Counted from the stretch's first letter, positions 7,685 through 16,199 are shown. The stretch is 64,000 bases of DNA from CBDATA01 sp965215615 (GCA_965215615.1 OZ244068.1:2480001-2544000); one strand, 5' to 3'. Translations and numbers: made by a program. Notes: generated by a model not told the origin, from the letters alone.

Positions 7685-8541
7685 ATGAAACACCTCGCTC
7701 TCCTTCTCGCCCTGCTGGTCCCCGCGCCAGCGCTCGCCACCTGGTCGGTGATCGCGGTGGACCGCAGCTCCGGACAGGTCATCATCGCCTCGGCCACCGC
7801 GTGCGGCAGTCGCGCTTCGCTTCCTTCCCCGCCCGGGATCTGATGGACATCCAGGCGGTGATCGTTCCCGGAATCGGGGTCGCGGCCTGTCAGGCCGGGG
7901 TGGACAACACCCGCGCCAACCAGATGCTCGTCCACGAGGAGCTTCGGAAGGGAACCGACCCGGAGCGGATTCTCGAGATGCTGCGCGAACAGGAAAGCCG
8001 GAAGCCGGAGTCGCTGATGGAGCGGCGGCAGTTCGGCATCCTCGATCTCGAAGGACGCCACGCCGGATTCGAAGGCAGCGACAACAGCCCGGCCTCGCTC
8101 CATCTGTTCGGTCAGGTGGGGGAGAACATCTTCGTTCAGGTCCAGGGCAACGTCCTCTTCGACGACGACGTGGTCGAGGATGCGGTGCTCGCCTTCACCC
8201 GGGCGAAGGGAACCCTCGCCGACCGGGTCATGGCCGCCATGGAGTCCGCCGACCGGGCGGGCGGCGACCGGCGCTGCACCTGCGAGGAAGAGCCCCGGCC
8301 GGCCGCTCCCTGCGACGGCAAGACTTCGCACGTCGCCTACCTCGCGATCGCGAACCGCGACGATCCACCGGGCGGCTCGCATAACGACGGCGACCATTAC
8401 GCTTACCTGAGCGTGACCGACGAGAACATCCAGCCACACGAAAACGCCAACCCGGTCCTCACCCTCCGCCTTCGCTACGACGCCTGGAAGGACGGCGGCA
8501 GCAAGCCGACCGGGATGCCCCCCTCGGGGATCCCCGAATGA
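7685..8541 (+). pseudogene. DUF1028 family secreted protein with a frameshift
   Basis: Begins with a signal peptide (MKHLALLLALLVPAPALA) and TWSVIAVDRSSGQV, the standard start of DUF1028 (Ntn-hydrolase-like) proteins in which the residue after cleavage is Thr or Ser. The frame then breaks near 7800: the first frame stops at 7840-7842, and the rest (LMDIQAVIVPGIGVAACQAGVD ... to the stop at 8541) is in another frame. One inserted or deleted base at the ATACGxSRFASFP position restores a protein of about 285 residues. The remainder is well conserved, so the change is recent, programmed, or an error in the sequence. It overlaps the next gene by 4 bases. Confidence 0.75.
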
Positions 8542-9947
8542 TCCCGCTCCTGGCCGCCCTTGCGCTCCTCGCCGGTGCCGAAGAGCCGGACGACTGGCCG
8601 CGGTTTCGCGGACCCGACTCGAACCCGGTGGGGACGCACCCGAACCTGCCCACCCGCTGGTCCACCACCGAGAACATCGAGTGGGCGACCGAAATCCCCG
8701 GCGTGGGGTGGTCCTCGCCGATCGTCTCCGGGAATCGCGTCTTCCTGACCTCGGCGAGCAGCGAGCAGGAGATGAAAGGGCCTTCGCTCGGGACCGACTT
8801 CAGCAACGACTACCTCGCCGAACTGCGGGCCGAGGGCCTGCCGCCGGAAGAAATCAACCGGCGGCTCTTCGCCCGCGACCGCGAAATGCCGGACGAGGTG
8901 GTCATCCGCCTGACAGTCCACGCCCTCGATCTCGAGACCGGGGATCCCCTGTGGGAGCGCGAGATCTACCGCGGGCCACCGCTCGGCGGCCGGCACCGCA
9001 AGAACAGCTATGCCTCCGAGACTCCGGTCACCGACGGGGAAGCGGTGTATGCCTACTTCACCCATCACGGACTCTTCGCCTTCAGCATGGATGGAGAACC
9101 GCTCTGGAACGCGCCGCTCGAAACCCTGCCGACGGTGCGGGACTTCGGCACCGGCGCTTCCCCCGCCCTTCACGGCGACCGGCTCTACGTGCTGAACGAC
9201 AACGAGCAGGCCGGCTTTCTGGCGGCGTTCGACCGGCGGACCGGCGAAGAGATCTGGCGGGCGAAGCGGGAGATCAGCGCCGGCCGCAAGACCGGGTGGT
9301 CCACCCCGTTCGTCTGGGAAAACGAAATCCGCGACGAGATCGTGACCTCGGGCCCCGGAGTCCTCATCAGCTACGGCCTCGACGGGGAGCCGCTCTGGCG
9401 GTTCACCCGGGTGAGCGGATCGCCGATCCAGAGTCCGTTCGCCTGGGGAGGTCGCCTTTTCGTCGCTTCCGGAGCCACCGGCGGCGAAACGCGGCCGCTC
9501 GTATCCATCCGGCCGGGGGGCACCGGAGACATCACCCCGCCCGAAGGCGAAACCACCGGTGAGCACGTGGCCTGGTTCGAGCGGATCGCCGGCGGAACCT
9601 ACCTCCCCACTCCCCTCATCTACGACGGGGCTCTCTACGTCCTCTACTCCCGCGGGATCCTCTCCCGACACGATGTGGACACCGGAGAGCGCGTCTGGCG
9701 CTCGCGGATCGCACCGGGTGCCGCCGCCTTCACCTCTTCGCCGTGGGCCTACGGCGGGTACATCTTCGCGCTCGGCGAGGAGGGCGAGACCTTCGTGATC
9801 GAAGCGGGAGACACGTACCGGCTCGTCCGGGTCAATCCGCTCTCCGACTGGACCCTGGCCTCGCCGGCCATCGCGGGCGACCGGCTGCTGATCCGCACCC
9901 GCGAACGCCTCTACTCGATCCGCAACCCCGAAAGTCAGAGAGACTGA
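8538..9947 (+). CDS. PQQ-like beta-propeller repeat protein
   Basis: A 469-residue exported protein with a short hydrophobic N-terminus and the typical opening DDWPRFRGPDSNPVG. Repeated blades of the pyrrolo-quinoline-quinone-like (outer membrane assembly lipoprotein-like) propeller are visible as VYAYFTHHGLFAFSMDG, LYVLNDNEQAG..FLAAFDRRTGEEIWR, LYVLYSRGILSRHDVDTGERVWR and YGGYIFALGEEGETFVI. Such proteins in soil and marine bacteria are often annotated as PQQ-binding but usually lack a dehydrogenase site; function is uncertain. Its 3' end overlaps the 3' end of the convergent aminotransferase gene by 13 bases. Confidence 0.85.
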   Translation: MIPLLAALALLAGAEEPDDWPRFRGPDSNPVGTHPNLPTRWSTTENIEWATEIPGVGWSSPIVSGNRVFLTSASSEQEMKGPSLGTDFSNDYLAELRAEGLPPEEINRRLFARDREMPDEVVIRLTVHALDLETGDPLWEREIYRGPPLGGRHRKNSYASETPVTDGEAVYAYFTHHGLFAFSMDGEPLWNAPLETLPTVRDFGTGASPALHGDRLYVLNDNEQAGFLAAFDRRTGEEIWRAKREISAGRKTGWSTPFVWENEIRDEIVTSGPGVLISYGLDGEPLWRFTRVSGSPIQSPFAWGGRLFVASGATGGETRPLVSIRPGGTGDITPPEGETTGEHVAWFERIAGGTYLPTPLIYDGALYVLYSRGILSRHDVDTGERVWRSRIAPGAAAFTSSPWAYGGYIFALGEEGETFVIEAGDTYRLVRVNPLSDWTLASPAIAGDRLLIRTRERLYSIRNPESQRD

Positions 9948-11263
9948 CGCACCAGCTTCATCGCGGTTGCGACATCCCCCTCGGTGAAGCTGAGCGTCGG
10001 CCGGAACCGCACCGACCGGGGGCCGCAGCCGAGGATCAGCAGGCCGTTCTGGTAGGCGCGCCCGAGAAACCGGTCCCGGGCTTCCCGGTCGGGCAGGTCG
10101 AAGGCGCACATCAGCCCCCGCCCCCGCGTCGAAGTGACCGTTTCCGGGAAATCCTTCATGAGCCCGCGGAGCTCGGCGAGCAGGACTTTCCCCACCCGGG
10201 CAGCGTTTTCGACGAGGCCTTCCTCCTCGATGATTTCGAGGTGCCGCCCGAACCGGACCATATCCACCAGATTCCCTCCCCAGGTGGAGTTGATGCGCGA
10301 GGAGAGCCGGAAGACGTTGTCCTCCACTTCGTCGATCCGGGGGCCGGCGAGCACCCCGCAGACCTGTGTCTTCTTGCCGAAGGCGAGGACATCGGGCGCG
10401 ATGCCGAAATGCTGGAAGCACCACATCTTCCCGGTCATTCCGACACCGGTCTGCACTTCGTCGAAGATCAGCAGGAACTCGTGCTCGTCGGCCAGCCGGC
10501 GCAGCTCCTCGAAAAAGCGCGGACGGAAGTGGTTGTCCCCGCCCTCTCCCTGGATCGGCTCGAGGATGAGCGCCGCGATGTCGTGTCCATGGGCCCGGAC
10601 TGCCGCCTCGATTTCGGCGATCGCAAGGTCTTCGGCAGCTTCCGTCTCCGCCTCCCGCTCCGGGTGCGGGTAGCGGATCATCGGGTTTTCGATGCGTGGC
10701 CAGTCGAACTTCGGAAAGTGGGCCACCTTCATCGGCTCGGTGTTGGTGAGCGAAAGCGTGTAGCCGGTGCGGCCGTGAAACGCATCGCGCAGATGGAGGA
10801 CCCGGCTTCCGATCTCCCCGCGCCCGGCCGCCAGATTCCGGCGGGCCTTCCAGTCGAACGCGACCTTGAGCGCGTTCTCGACCGCCACCGAGCCGCCCGC
10901 CACGAAGAAGGCGTGGGGGAGCTCCGGCGGGATGGCGAGCTTCGAGAAGGTGTCCACGAAGCGCGCCATCTCCACGGTGTAGAAATCCGAATTCGACGGT
11001 TTGTGGATCGCCACCCGGCCGAGTCGCTCGCGGAAATCCGGATCGAGCAGTCCCGGATGGTTGTGGCCCACCGGGTTGGTCGCGAAGTAGGAGAAGACAT
11101 CGAAGTAATCGCGCCCGCTCTTCGCGCAATGGACGAAGGGGCCGCGGCTTCGTTCGAGGTCCAGCACCAGGTCGAGGCCGTCCACCAGCAGGTTGCGGCC
11201 GAGAATGGCGCGCACTTCTTCGGGCGCGGGAGTCGGGAAACGGCTGGGCTGGGAGTTCGCCAT
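9935..11263 (-). CDS. lat: L-lysine 6-aminotransferase
   Basis: A 442-residue class III PLP-dependent aminotransferase. It matches lysine epsilon-aminotransferase over its whole length: SGRDYFDVFSYFATNPVGHNHP near residue 50-70, FHGRTGYTLSLTNT, LILEPIQGEGGDNHFR, LIFDEVQTGVGMTGK and AFGKKTQVCG, where the PLP lysine falls at residue 297 or 298. It removes the epsilon-amino group of lysine to 2-oxoglutarate, giving aminoadipate semialdehyde (as piperideine-6-carboxylate). The dehydrogenase for the next step lies at 37159-38676. The gene is monocistronic here and faces the propeller gene. Confidence 0.9.
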   Translation of the reverse strand: MANSQPSRFPTPAPEEVRAILGRNLLVDGLDLVLDLERSRGPFVHCAKSGRDYFDVFSYFATNPVGHNHPGLLDPDFRERLGRVAIHKPSNSDFYTVEMARFVDTFSKLAIPPELPHAFFVAGGSVAVENALKVAFDWKARRNLAAGRGEIGSRVLHLRDAFHGRTGYTLSLTNTEPMKVAHFPKFDWPRIENPMIRYPHPEREAETEAAEDLAIAEIEAAVRAHGHDIAALILEPIQGEGGDNHFRPRFFEELRRLADEHEFLLIFDEVQTGVGMTGKMWCFQHFGIAPDVLAFGKKTQVCGVLAGPRIDEVEDNVFRLSSRINSTWGGNLVDMVRFGRHLEIIEEEGLVENAARVGKVLLAELRGLMKDFPETVTSTRGRGLMCAFDLPDREARDRFLGRAYQNGLLILGCGPRSVRFRPTLSFTEGDVATAMKLVRQSL

Positions 11264-11310
11264 GGGCGGCGGAGGGTACCAGTCTCCGGCGAGGCCATAG
11301 ACTCCCCCCG

Positions 11311-12147
11311 ATGCGTCGCCGGGGAGCCCTGCTGGCCCTCGGGCTCTCTCTGGTCGCCCTGCCGGTGGATGCCCGGGATCCGGTGGCGGCGGATGTCCGG
11401 ATCTTCGAGATACGGAGGGTGACTTCCGATTTCTCGCCGGTGGAGGGACTCAGCTTTCTGGTCCGTACCGACGGGGTGGGCGTGCGGCTTTCCGAGTGGC
11501 TCGCGACCCTCGCGCGCCGGGTGCCCGATGCCTATCTCGCTCAACTCGCCACTCTCCGGTTCGAGGGCGGGGCGGGCGAGCACGCCCTCCTTCGAGGCCG
11601 TCGCCGGGTCGCGGTCCGGGTCCGCCAGCAGGAGACCGGGCCGCTGGCGGTGGAAGTGAAGCTCCTGCGGGACGGGCAGGCCGAGCAGGAAATGCGGCGG
11701 GACATCGAAGTTCCGCGTGGGGCGACAGTGATGCTCTCGGGGAGGGATTTCGAGCTCTCCCCCAGCCGGTACCTCTCGTGGTTCCGGGAGACAGGGAACC
11801 TCGCCGAACGGGAGGCACTCTACGAAAGGCTCCGCGACCGGACCATCTTCCTCGCCGTTGGAGTGACCCTCCGGACTCCCGGAAGAGAGGCCGAACCGCC
11901 GGTCCGGCTCGATCCGCCGGAAGCCGCGAGACTGCTCGCCCTCGAAAGCCCGCTCATCGGTGCCGCCGAAGGGACGGTCCGGCTCGCCCTGACGCTCGAC
12001 GAAGAAGGTGCGCCGGAACACATCGAGGTGAGAGAGACCACCCTTCCGGAAGTGGTTCCCCGGGTGCTCGGGATCGTCGGTGACTGGCGCTTCCCCGAAT
12101 CGGCTTCCCGCGCCGGAACGCTGGATCTGCGGGTCCGCACCCGCTGA
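11311..12147 (+). CDS. Secreted protein with TonB-C-like tail (intact copy of duplicated gene)
   Basis: A 278-residue protein with a signal peptide (MRRRGALLALGLSLVALPVDA). The first ~200 residues match nothing I recognise. The last ~57 residues (GTVRLALTLDEEGAPEHIEV ... GIVGDWRFPESASR ... LDLRVRTR) look like the TonB/AgmX C-terminal fold. This last part is the source of two further partial copies at 12893-13059 and 14478-14654, so the gene is the upstream parent of the local duplications. A 181-bp repeat element starts 27 bases after the stop. Function unknown; an envelope role is likely from the signal and tail. Confidence 0.7.
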   Translation: MRRRGALLALGLSLVALPVDARDPVAADVRIFEIRRVTSDFSPVEGLSFLVRTDGVGVRLSEWLATLARRVPDAYLAQLATLRFEGGAGEHALLRGRRRVAVRVRQQETGPLAVEVKLLRDGQAEQEMRRDIEVPRGATVMLSGRDFELSPSRYLSWFRETGNLAEREALYERLRDRTIFLAVGVTLRTPGREAEPPVRLDPPEAARLLALESPLIGAAEGTVRLALTLDEEGAPEHIEVRETTLPEVVPRVLGIVGDWRFPESASRAGTLDLRVRTR

Positions 12148-12173
12148 AGAAAGAACATCTCCGGCAAGGTTTG

Positions 12174-12354
12174 ACAGGCTGTGGAAAAACTAACGCGGCA
12201 TTCGACGAGCGATGCATCCCGTCTGAACGCTCGCCTGGAGGCTCGCTCTTCGTTGCGATTCGCTCGAAATAGCGCTGCTATTGCTCACTCACGCGCCTTG
12301 TCAGCCGGGCGCCTCACCCGTCTCGGTGCTCACGCCAGTTTATCCACAGCCTGT
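12174..12354 (+). mobile_element. 181-bp hairpin-like repeat element, copy 1
   Basis: Bounded by imperfect terminal inverted repeats, ACAGGCTGTGGAAAAACT at the left and the complement of ACAGGCTGTGGATAAACT at the right. The right end contains TTATCCACA, identical to the DnaA-box consensus, and the left end its one-mismatch form. The centre has a small perfect hairpin (AATAGC-GCT-GCTATT). There is no open frame, so it is MITE-like or a REP-type structured repeat. Further copies are at 13086-13266 and, inverted, at 25433-25613. All three are exactly 181 bp. Confidence 0.75.
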
Positions 12355-12446
12355 TGAGGGCCTCGGCGTTCCGCGCACGGAGCGTCCGGGATGTTCGGCC
12401 CAAGCCTTCCCGGTAGTCCGGCGGCGGAGCGTGTAGAGTCTGCTGC

Positions 12447-12749
12447 ATGGCCTACACCCTCGACACTGCTGCCGCAGCCGAGCGGATCGCATCCGCCGGG
12501 GTCAGCCCGGAAGTCGCCCGTGCGATCGTCTCGGAAGTCGCCCGCGCCGATGATGGCCGCCGCGACGATCTCGCTACGAAGGCCGACCTGCTCGCCCTCG
12601 AAGGCCGCCATAAGGCCGACCTGCTCGCCCTCGAAGGCCGCCATAAGGCCGACCTGCTCGCCCTCGAAGTCCGTCTCGTGAAGTGGGGAGTCGGGATCGC
12701 CCTCGGAACAGCCGGAATCCTCTTTGCCGTCCTCCGGCTTACCGGATAA
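12447..12749 (+). CDS. Coiled-coil membrane-anchored protein (DUF1640/CCDC90-like), copy 1
   Basis: A 100-residue protein: an N-terminal helix (TAAAAERIASAGVSPEVARAI), then repeats of an 11-residue coiled-coil unit (KADLLALEGRH twice and a third, partly diverged), then a C-terminal transmembrane helix (GVGIALGTAGILFAVLRL). This is the layout of CCDC90/DUF1640-type small coiled-coil proteins. The promoter region and its own start lie about 90 bases behind the 181-bp element. It has a second, shorter copy at 13359-13595. Function is unknown; it may form trimeric or tetrameric membrane stalks. Confidence 0.75.
   Translation: MAYTLDTAAAAERIASAGVSPEVARAIVSEVARADDGRRDDLATKADLLALEGRHKADLLALEGRHKADLLALEVRLVKWGVGIALGTAGILFAVLRLTG
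12579..12677 (+). repeat. In-gene 33-bp tandem repeats
   Basis: Three consecutive 33-base units (12579-12611, 12612-12644, 12645-12677, the last diverged at its end) encode the 11-residue KADLLALEGRH coiled-coil period. The second gene copy (13491 onward) has only one unit, giving the 66-base length difference between the tandem copies and showing in-frame repeat expansion or contraction. Confidence 0.85.
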
Positions 12750-12834
12750 GGCCGGGATGCCTCGACCCCGCGCCGAACGCTTTTTCAGACGAAATCCGGG
12801 CCGGATCCCAAAGCTCATCACCCCGGAAACTTCC

Positions 12835-13059
12835 ATGATTCGTTCTCTCCCCCGCGTGGCGCTCGCCACCTTCGCGATCTGTATGTCGGCCCGGCTCGCC
12901 CTGACGCTCGACGAAGAAGGTGCGCCGGAACACATCGAGGTGAGAGAGACCACCCTTCCGGAAGTGGTTCCCCGGGTGCTCGGGATCGTCGGTGACTGGC
13001 GCTTCCCCGAATCGGCTTCCCGCGCCGGAACGCTGGATCTGCGGGTCCGCACCCGCTGA
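12835..13059 (+). CDS. Chimeric small secreted protein: TPR signal peptide fused in frame to TonB-C-like tail
   Basis: The duplication join puts the first 19 codons of the TPR gene (MIRSLPRVALATFAICMSA) in frame with the last 56 codons of the TonB-tail gene (RLALTLDEEGAPEHIEV to RVRTR), giving a 74-residue open frame. It would encode an exported, free TonB-C-like domain. The hydrophobic signal core is kept and the cleavage site is replaced by the tail sequence. There is no direct sign of expression; it could be either a by-product of the duplication or a new gene. It has the start-codon context of the parent TPR gene copy. Confidence 0.5.
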   Translation: MIRSLPRVALATFAICMSARLALTLDEEGAPEHIEVRETTLPEVVPRVLGIVGDWRFPESASRAGTLDLRVRTR

Positions 13060-13085
13060 AGAAAGAACATCTCCGGCAAGGTTTG

Positions 13086-13266
13086 ACAGGCTGTGGAAAA
13101 ACTAACGCGGCATTCGACGAGCGATGCATCCCGTCTGAACGCTCGCCTGGAGGCTCGCTCTTCGTTGCGATTCGCTCGAAATAGCGCTGCTATTGCTCAC
13201 TCACGCGCCTTGTCAGCCGGGCGCCTCACCCGTCTCGGTGCTCACGCCAGTTTATCCACAGCCTGT
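13086..13266 (+). mobile_element. 181-bp hairpin-like repeat element, copy 2
   Basis: Identical by eye to copy 1 and located exactly 912 bases after it, so it was copied as part of the tandem duplication and not by independent transposition. It carries the same terminal inverted repeats and DnaA-box-like end (TTATCCACA near 13252-13260). Confidence 0.75.
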
Positions 13267-13358
13267 TGAGGGCCTCGGCGTTCCGCGCACGGAGCGTCCG
13301 GGATGTTCGGCCCAAGCCTTCCCGGTAGTCCGGCGGCGGAGCGTGTAGAGTCTGCTGC

Positions 13359-13595
13359 ATGGCCTACACCCTCGACACTGCTGCCGCAGCCGAGCGGATC
13401 GCATCCGCCGGGGTCAGCCCGGAAGTCGCCCGTGCGATCGTCTCGGAAGTCGCCCGCGCCGATGATGGCCGCCGCGACGATCTCGCTACGAAGGCCGACC
13501 TGTTCGCCCTCGAAGTCCGTCTCGTGAAGTGGGGAGTCGGGATCGCCCTCGGAACAGCCGGAATCCTCTTTGCCGTCCTCCGGCTTACCGGATAA
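13359..13595 (+). CDS. Coiled-coil membrane-anchored protein, copy 2 (shortened)
   Basis: A 78-residue copy of the 12447-12749 gene with the same N-terminal helix and C-terminal transmembrane helix, but with a single KADLFALE unit in place of three. The frame is intact because the loss is 66 bases. One substitution (Leu to Phe) marks the remaining unit. Both copies therefore encode plausible proteins with coiled-coil stalks of different length. They share the same upstream sequence, so expression may be the same. Confidence 0.7.
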   Translation: MAYTLDTAAAAERIASAGVSPEVARAIVSEVARADDGRRDDLATKADLFALEVRLVKWGVGIALGTAGILFAVLRLTG

Positions 13596-13676
13596 GGCCG
13601 GGATGCCTCGACCCCGCGCCGAACGCTTTTTCAGACGAAATCCGGGCCGGATCCCAAAGCTCATCGCCCCGGAAAC

Positions 13677-14477
13677 TTCCATGATTCGTTCTCTCCCCCG
13701 CGTGGCGCTCGCCACCTTCGCGATCTGTATGTCGGCCGGGCTCGCCCTGGCCCAGGGCAGCGCGCTCGGCACCATCCACTTTCCGAACTCAGGCAACGAA
13801 GCCGCCCAGAAGGACTTTCTCGACGGAGTGCGCCTGCTCCACAGCTTCGAGTGGGAGGATGCCGCCGAAGCCTTCCAGCGCGCCCAGGCCGCCGACCCGG
13901 ACTTCGCGCTCGCCTACTGGGGTGAGGCGCTGAGCCACACCGGCGGACACCACTATCCCCCGGGACAGGACATGTCCGAGGCGCGTGACGCGCTCCGCAA
14001 GCTGGGGCGGACCCGGGCGGAGAGGCTCGAAAAAGCGCCCACCGACCGCGAGAAGCGCTACCTCGATTCGATCCACATCCTCTACGGCCCCGGAGATCTG
14101 AAGGAGCGCTCCGAGGCCTGCGAACAGGCGCTCGCCGAACTCTCGGCGCTCTATCCCGACGATCTCGAAGCGGCCGCCTTCCACTCGCTCGCGCTGATGC
14201 GGACCCGGGTGCGAGGCGAGGAGAGCCGCCGCGTGGACATGCAGGCCGGCGCGATCGCGCAGCGGGTGTTCCGCGAGAACCCGGACCATCCGGGCGCAGC
14301 GCACTACGTGATCCACGCCTACGACGATCCGGTGCACGCGCCGGTCGCGCTCTACGCCGCCGAAAAGTACGCGGACATCGCTCCGGCGGCGGTCCACGCC
14401 CTCCACATGCCCTCCCACATCTTCTTGCAGCACGGGATGTGGGACTTGGTCCGCGAGCTCAACCACCGCTCCTACCA
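13677..14477 (+). repeat. Left copy of an 801-bp direct repeat (TPR gene 5' part)
   Basis: Bases 13677-14477 match 16238-17038 with an offset of 2561 bases and only about three substitutions (one giving Cys instead of Tyr, two giving Leu instead of Gln). Between the repeats lie a TonB-tail fragment, the methyltransferase-HNH gene and 92 bases holding a promoter. The arrangement is that expected from single-crossover integration of a circle of about 2.56 kb, or from a tandem duplication followed by insertion. Confidence 0.85.
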
Positions 14478-14499
14478 GGGACGGTCCGGCTCGACCTGA
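13681..14499 (+). pseudogene. Truncated copy of secreted TPR protein
   Basis: Encodes the first 265 or so residues of the protein at 16242-17900, starting with the same signal peptide (MIRSLPRVALATFAICMSAGLALA) and three to four TPR-like helical pairs. Homology stops at 14477 in the middle of HRSYQ, where the sequence jumps to the TonB-tail fragment out of frame and ends after GRSGST. About half of the full-length protein is missing. Because the signal peptide and start are intact, a shortened product could still be made. Confidence 0.8.
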
Positions 14500-14654
14500 C
14501 GCTCGACGAAGAAGGTGCGCCGGAACACATCGAGGTGAGAGAGACCACCCTTCCGGAAGTGGTTCCCCGGGTGCTCGGGATCGTCGGTGACTGGCGCTTC
14601 CCCGAATCGGCTTCCCGCGCCGGAACGCTGGATCTGCGGGTCCGCACCCGCTGA
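14478..14654 (+). pseudogene. Third copy of the TonB-tail gene 3' end
   Basis: Bases 14478-14654 correspond to 11971-12147 (offset 2507). The reading GTVRLDLTLDEEGAPE ... RVRTR is intact but has no start of its own, and one substitution changes Ala to Asp. The homology ends just after the stop codon, where the methyltransferase gene begins 9 bases later. This short tail marks the left edge of the inserted methyltransferase segment. Confidence 0.8.
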
Positions 14655-14663
14655 AGCGAGAAC

Positions 14664-16145
14664 ATGACGGAACGAAATTTCCAGAATCGCACCCTTTTTC
14701 ACTGTGACAACCTGCCGGTTCTCCGGGGCATGAACTCCGGGACGGTGGACCTGATCGCCACCGACCCTCCTTTCAACAAGGGAAGGGATTTCCACGCTAC
14801 CCCGGACTCACTGGCATCCGGGGCGAAATTCCAGGACCGATGGTCGTGGGAGCGGGATGTCCACGAGGAATGGGTGGACCAGCTCCAGGATGAATGGCCA
14901 AAAGTCCACAACGTGATTCAGGGTTCCCGGAACAGCTATGGGGACGACATGGGTGCGTTCCTGTGCTTCATGGCGGTCCGTCTGACCGAAATGAAGCGAG
15001 TACTGAAAGAAACGGGGAGCATCTACCTCCACTGTGACCCGACCGCATCTCACTACTTGAAAGAACTCATGGATGCGATCTTCGGGAGGGAAAATTTCCG
15101 CAACGAAATCATCTGGGATTACACGTTCCGGTTGATGGATCTACCCAGATTCTTCAATCGAAAACACGATGTCATTCTGTTCTATGCCAAGGAGGCAAAT
15201 TCGGTCTTCAACATGCCGAAAGAACCCTGGACGAGGGAGGAAATCATCAGAACACGGAAACAGAAAATCCATGTGGATGAAGATGGGGATGAAGCGATCT
15301 GGATGCCCGGGGGCAAGGGCCACAGCAAAAACAAGATGAAGAAGCTGAGTGTCATCATGGAGGAAGGCAAGGCAATCTCGGATGTATGGTCCATGCCGAT
15401 ACTCTCGTCCTCGTCGAAGGAACGAACGGGGTATCCCACGCAAAAGCCACTGGAGCTGTACGAACGGATGATCCTGGCTTCCACGGCCAAGGATGCCTGG
15501 GTGCTGGATCCCTTTTGCGGCTGCGCCACGACTCCCGTGGCAGCCGAGAGGTTGAACCGGCAGTGGGTTGGGGTCGATATCTGGGAAAAGTCCCACGGAA
15601 TCGTGTTGGACCGATTCCGCAAGGAAGGACTGGTCGCGGAAGGCAAGGCGGCAACGGGAAAGCTCCTGACGAACGGCGAAGTTCATTACCGCAGGGAGCC
15701 TCCGGTCCGCTCCGATGAAGGACACGAGGCCACCCCGTATCTGGTGACTATCGAGAAAACGAAAAAAGAGCGTGACCCCTACACCCGAAAGCAGAAGGTG
15801 GAATTGCTGGTCAAGGACTTCGGCCCGATATGCCAGGGCTGTCTTCGGGAATTCGATGACATTCTCTATTTCGAACTGGATCACAATCATCCGAAGAGTC
15901 TGGGCGGTTCCAGCCTTCTTGCGAACCGGATTCTTCTCTGCTCTCCATGCAACCGGATCAAATCCGATTCCAACACCCTGAAAGGGCTCCGGAGAGAGAA
16001 CGTGAATCGGGTCCGGATGGCTTCAAGATGGAAAAATTTTCATGCTGTCTATAAACAGAAAGCTTACACACAGCTCGTCAGAACAGACACCACCCTTTCC
16101 CTTCCGGGGCATCTGCCCATGAATTTGGGAACCATCAACGAGTGA
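14664..16145 (+). CDS. DNA methyltransferase (beta class, N6A/N4C) fused to HNH endonuclease domain
   Basis: A 493-residue protein. Motif IV DPPF is at residues 34-37 and the S-adenosylmethionine motif DPFCGCATT at 282-290; this order (IV before I) defines the beta class of amino-methyltransferases, with the target-recognition region between. The C-terminal part (about 385-440) is an HNH domain with CQGC, FELDHNHPKSLGG and LLCSPCNRIKSD, giving the catalytic histidines and a likely four-Cys zinc site. It may be a single-chain restriction-modification enzyme or a modification enzyme with a nicking domain. The DNA looks AT-richer than its neighbours, and it lies between direct repeats of the TPR gene, so horizontal acquisition is likely. 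The ATG sits right at the left junction and has only a weak ribosome binding site. Confidence 0.85.
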   Translation: MTERNFQNRTLFHCDNLPVLRGMNSGTVDLIATDPPFNKGRDFHATPDSLASGAKFQDRWSWERDVHEEWVDQLQDEWPKVHNVIQGSRNSYGDDMGAFLCFMAVRLTEMKRVLKETGSIYLHCDPTASHYLKELMDAIFGRENFRNEIIWDYTFRLMDLPRFFNRKHDVILFYAKEANSVFNMPKEPWTREEIIRTRKQKIHVDEDGDEAIWMPGGKGHSKNKMKKLSVIMEEGKAISDVWSMPILSSSSKERTGYPTQKPLELYERMILASTAKDAWVLDPFCGCATTPVAAERLNRQWVGVDIWEKSHGIVLDRFRKEGLVAEGKAATGKLLTNGEVHYRREPPVRSDEGHEATPYLVTIEKTKKERDPYTRKQKVELLVKDFGPICQGCLREFDDILYFELDHNHPKSLGGSSLLANRILLCSPCNRIKSDSNTLKGLRRENVNRVRMASRWKNFHAVYKQKAYTQLVRTDTTLSLPGHLPMNLGTINE

Positions 16146-16170
16146 CGAATTCCCTTCGGGGAAGGCATCG

Positions 16171-16199
16171 TTGCCGCAAATCGGCGAATCTGATACAAA
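16171..16199 (+). promoter_or_regulatory. Predicted sigma-70-type promoter for the full-length TPR gene
   Basis: TTGCCG (16171-16176), a 17-base spacer and TACAAA (16194-16199), preceded by TG at 16191-16192 as in an extended -10. A ribosome binding site (AAGGAG) lies 8 bases before the ATG at 16242. This promoter is in the unique 92-base segment and is absent from upstream of the truncated copy at 13681. Confidence 0.4.

Larger units (their letters stand above)
11981..13738 (+). repeat. Tandem direct duplication, 912 bp then 846 bp
   Basis: Unit 1 (11981-12892) and unit 2 (12893-13738) each contain, in order, the TonB-tail 3' end, the 181-bp element, the coiled-coil gene and the first ~57 bases of the TPR gene. 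The units are nearly identical by eye apart from a 66-base contraction (two 33-base repeats) in unit 2 and a few substitutions. The join at 12890-12893 lies beside an 11-base identity (GGCTCGCCCTG) shared by the TonB-tail gene and the TPR signal-peptide region, so replication slippage or short-homology recombination can explain it. Confidence 0.9.

Noticed and set aside
8475..11129. Very long minus-strand open frame over the propeller gene and aminotransferase
   Set aside because: It is in the wrong frame relative to the well-conserved aminotransferase, and its content (Arg/Gly/Pro-rich) has no recognisable domain.
12174..12354. CRISPR or tRNA-like interpretation of the structured repeat
   Set aside because: There are no regularly spaced short repeats with spacers and no tRNA cloverleaf; the structure is a single long imperfect hairpin with terminal inverted repeats.
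12724..13059. Longer version of the chimeric frame starting at 12724
   Set aside because: The upstream part lies inside the coiled-coil gene in another frame; the ATG at 12835 is the TPR gene start and gives the signal peptide.
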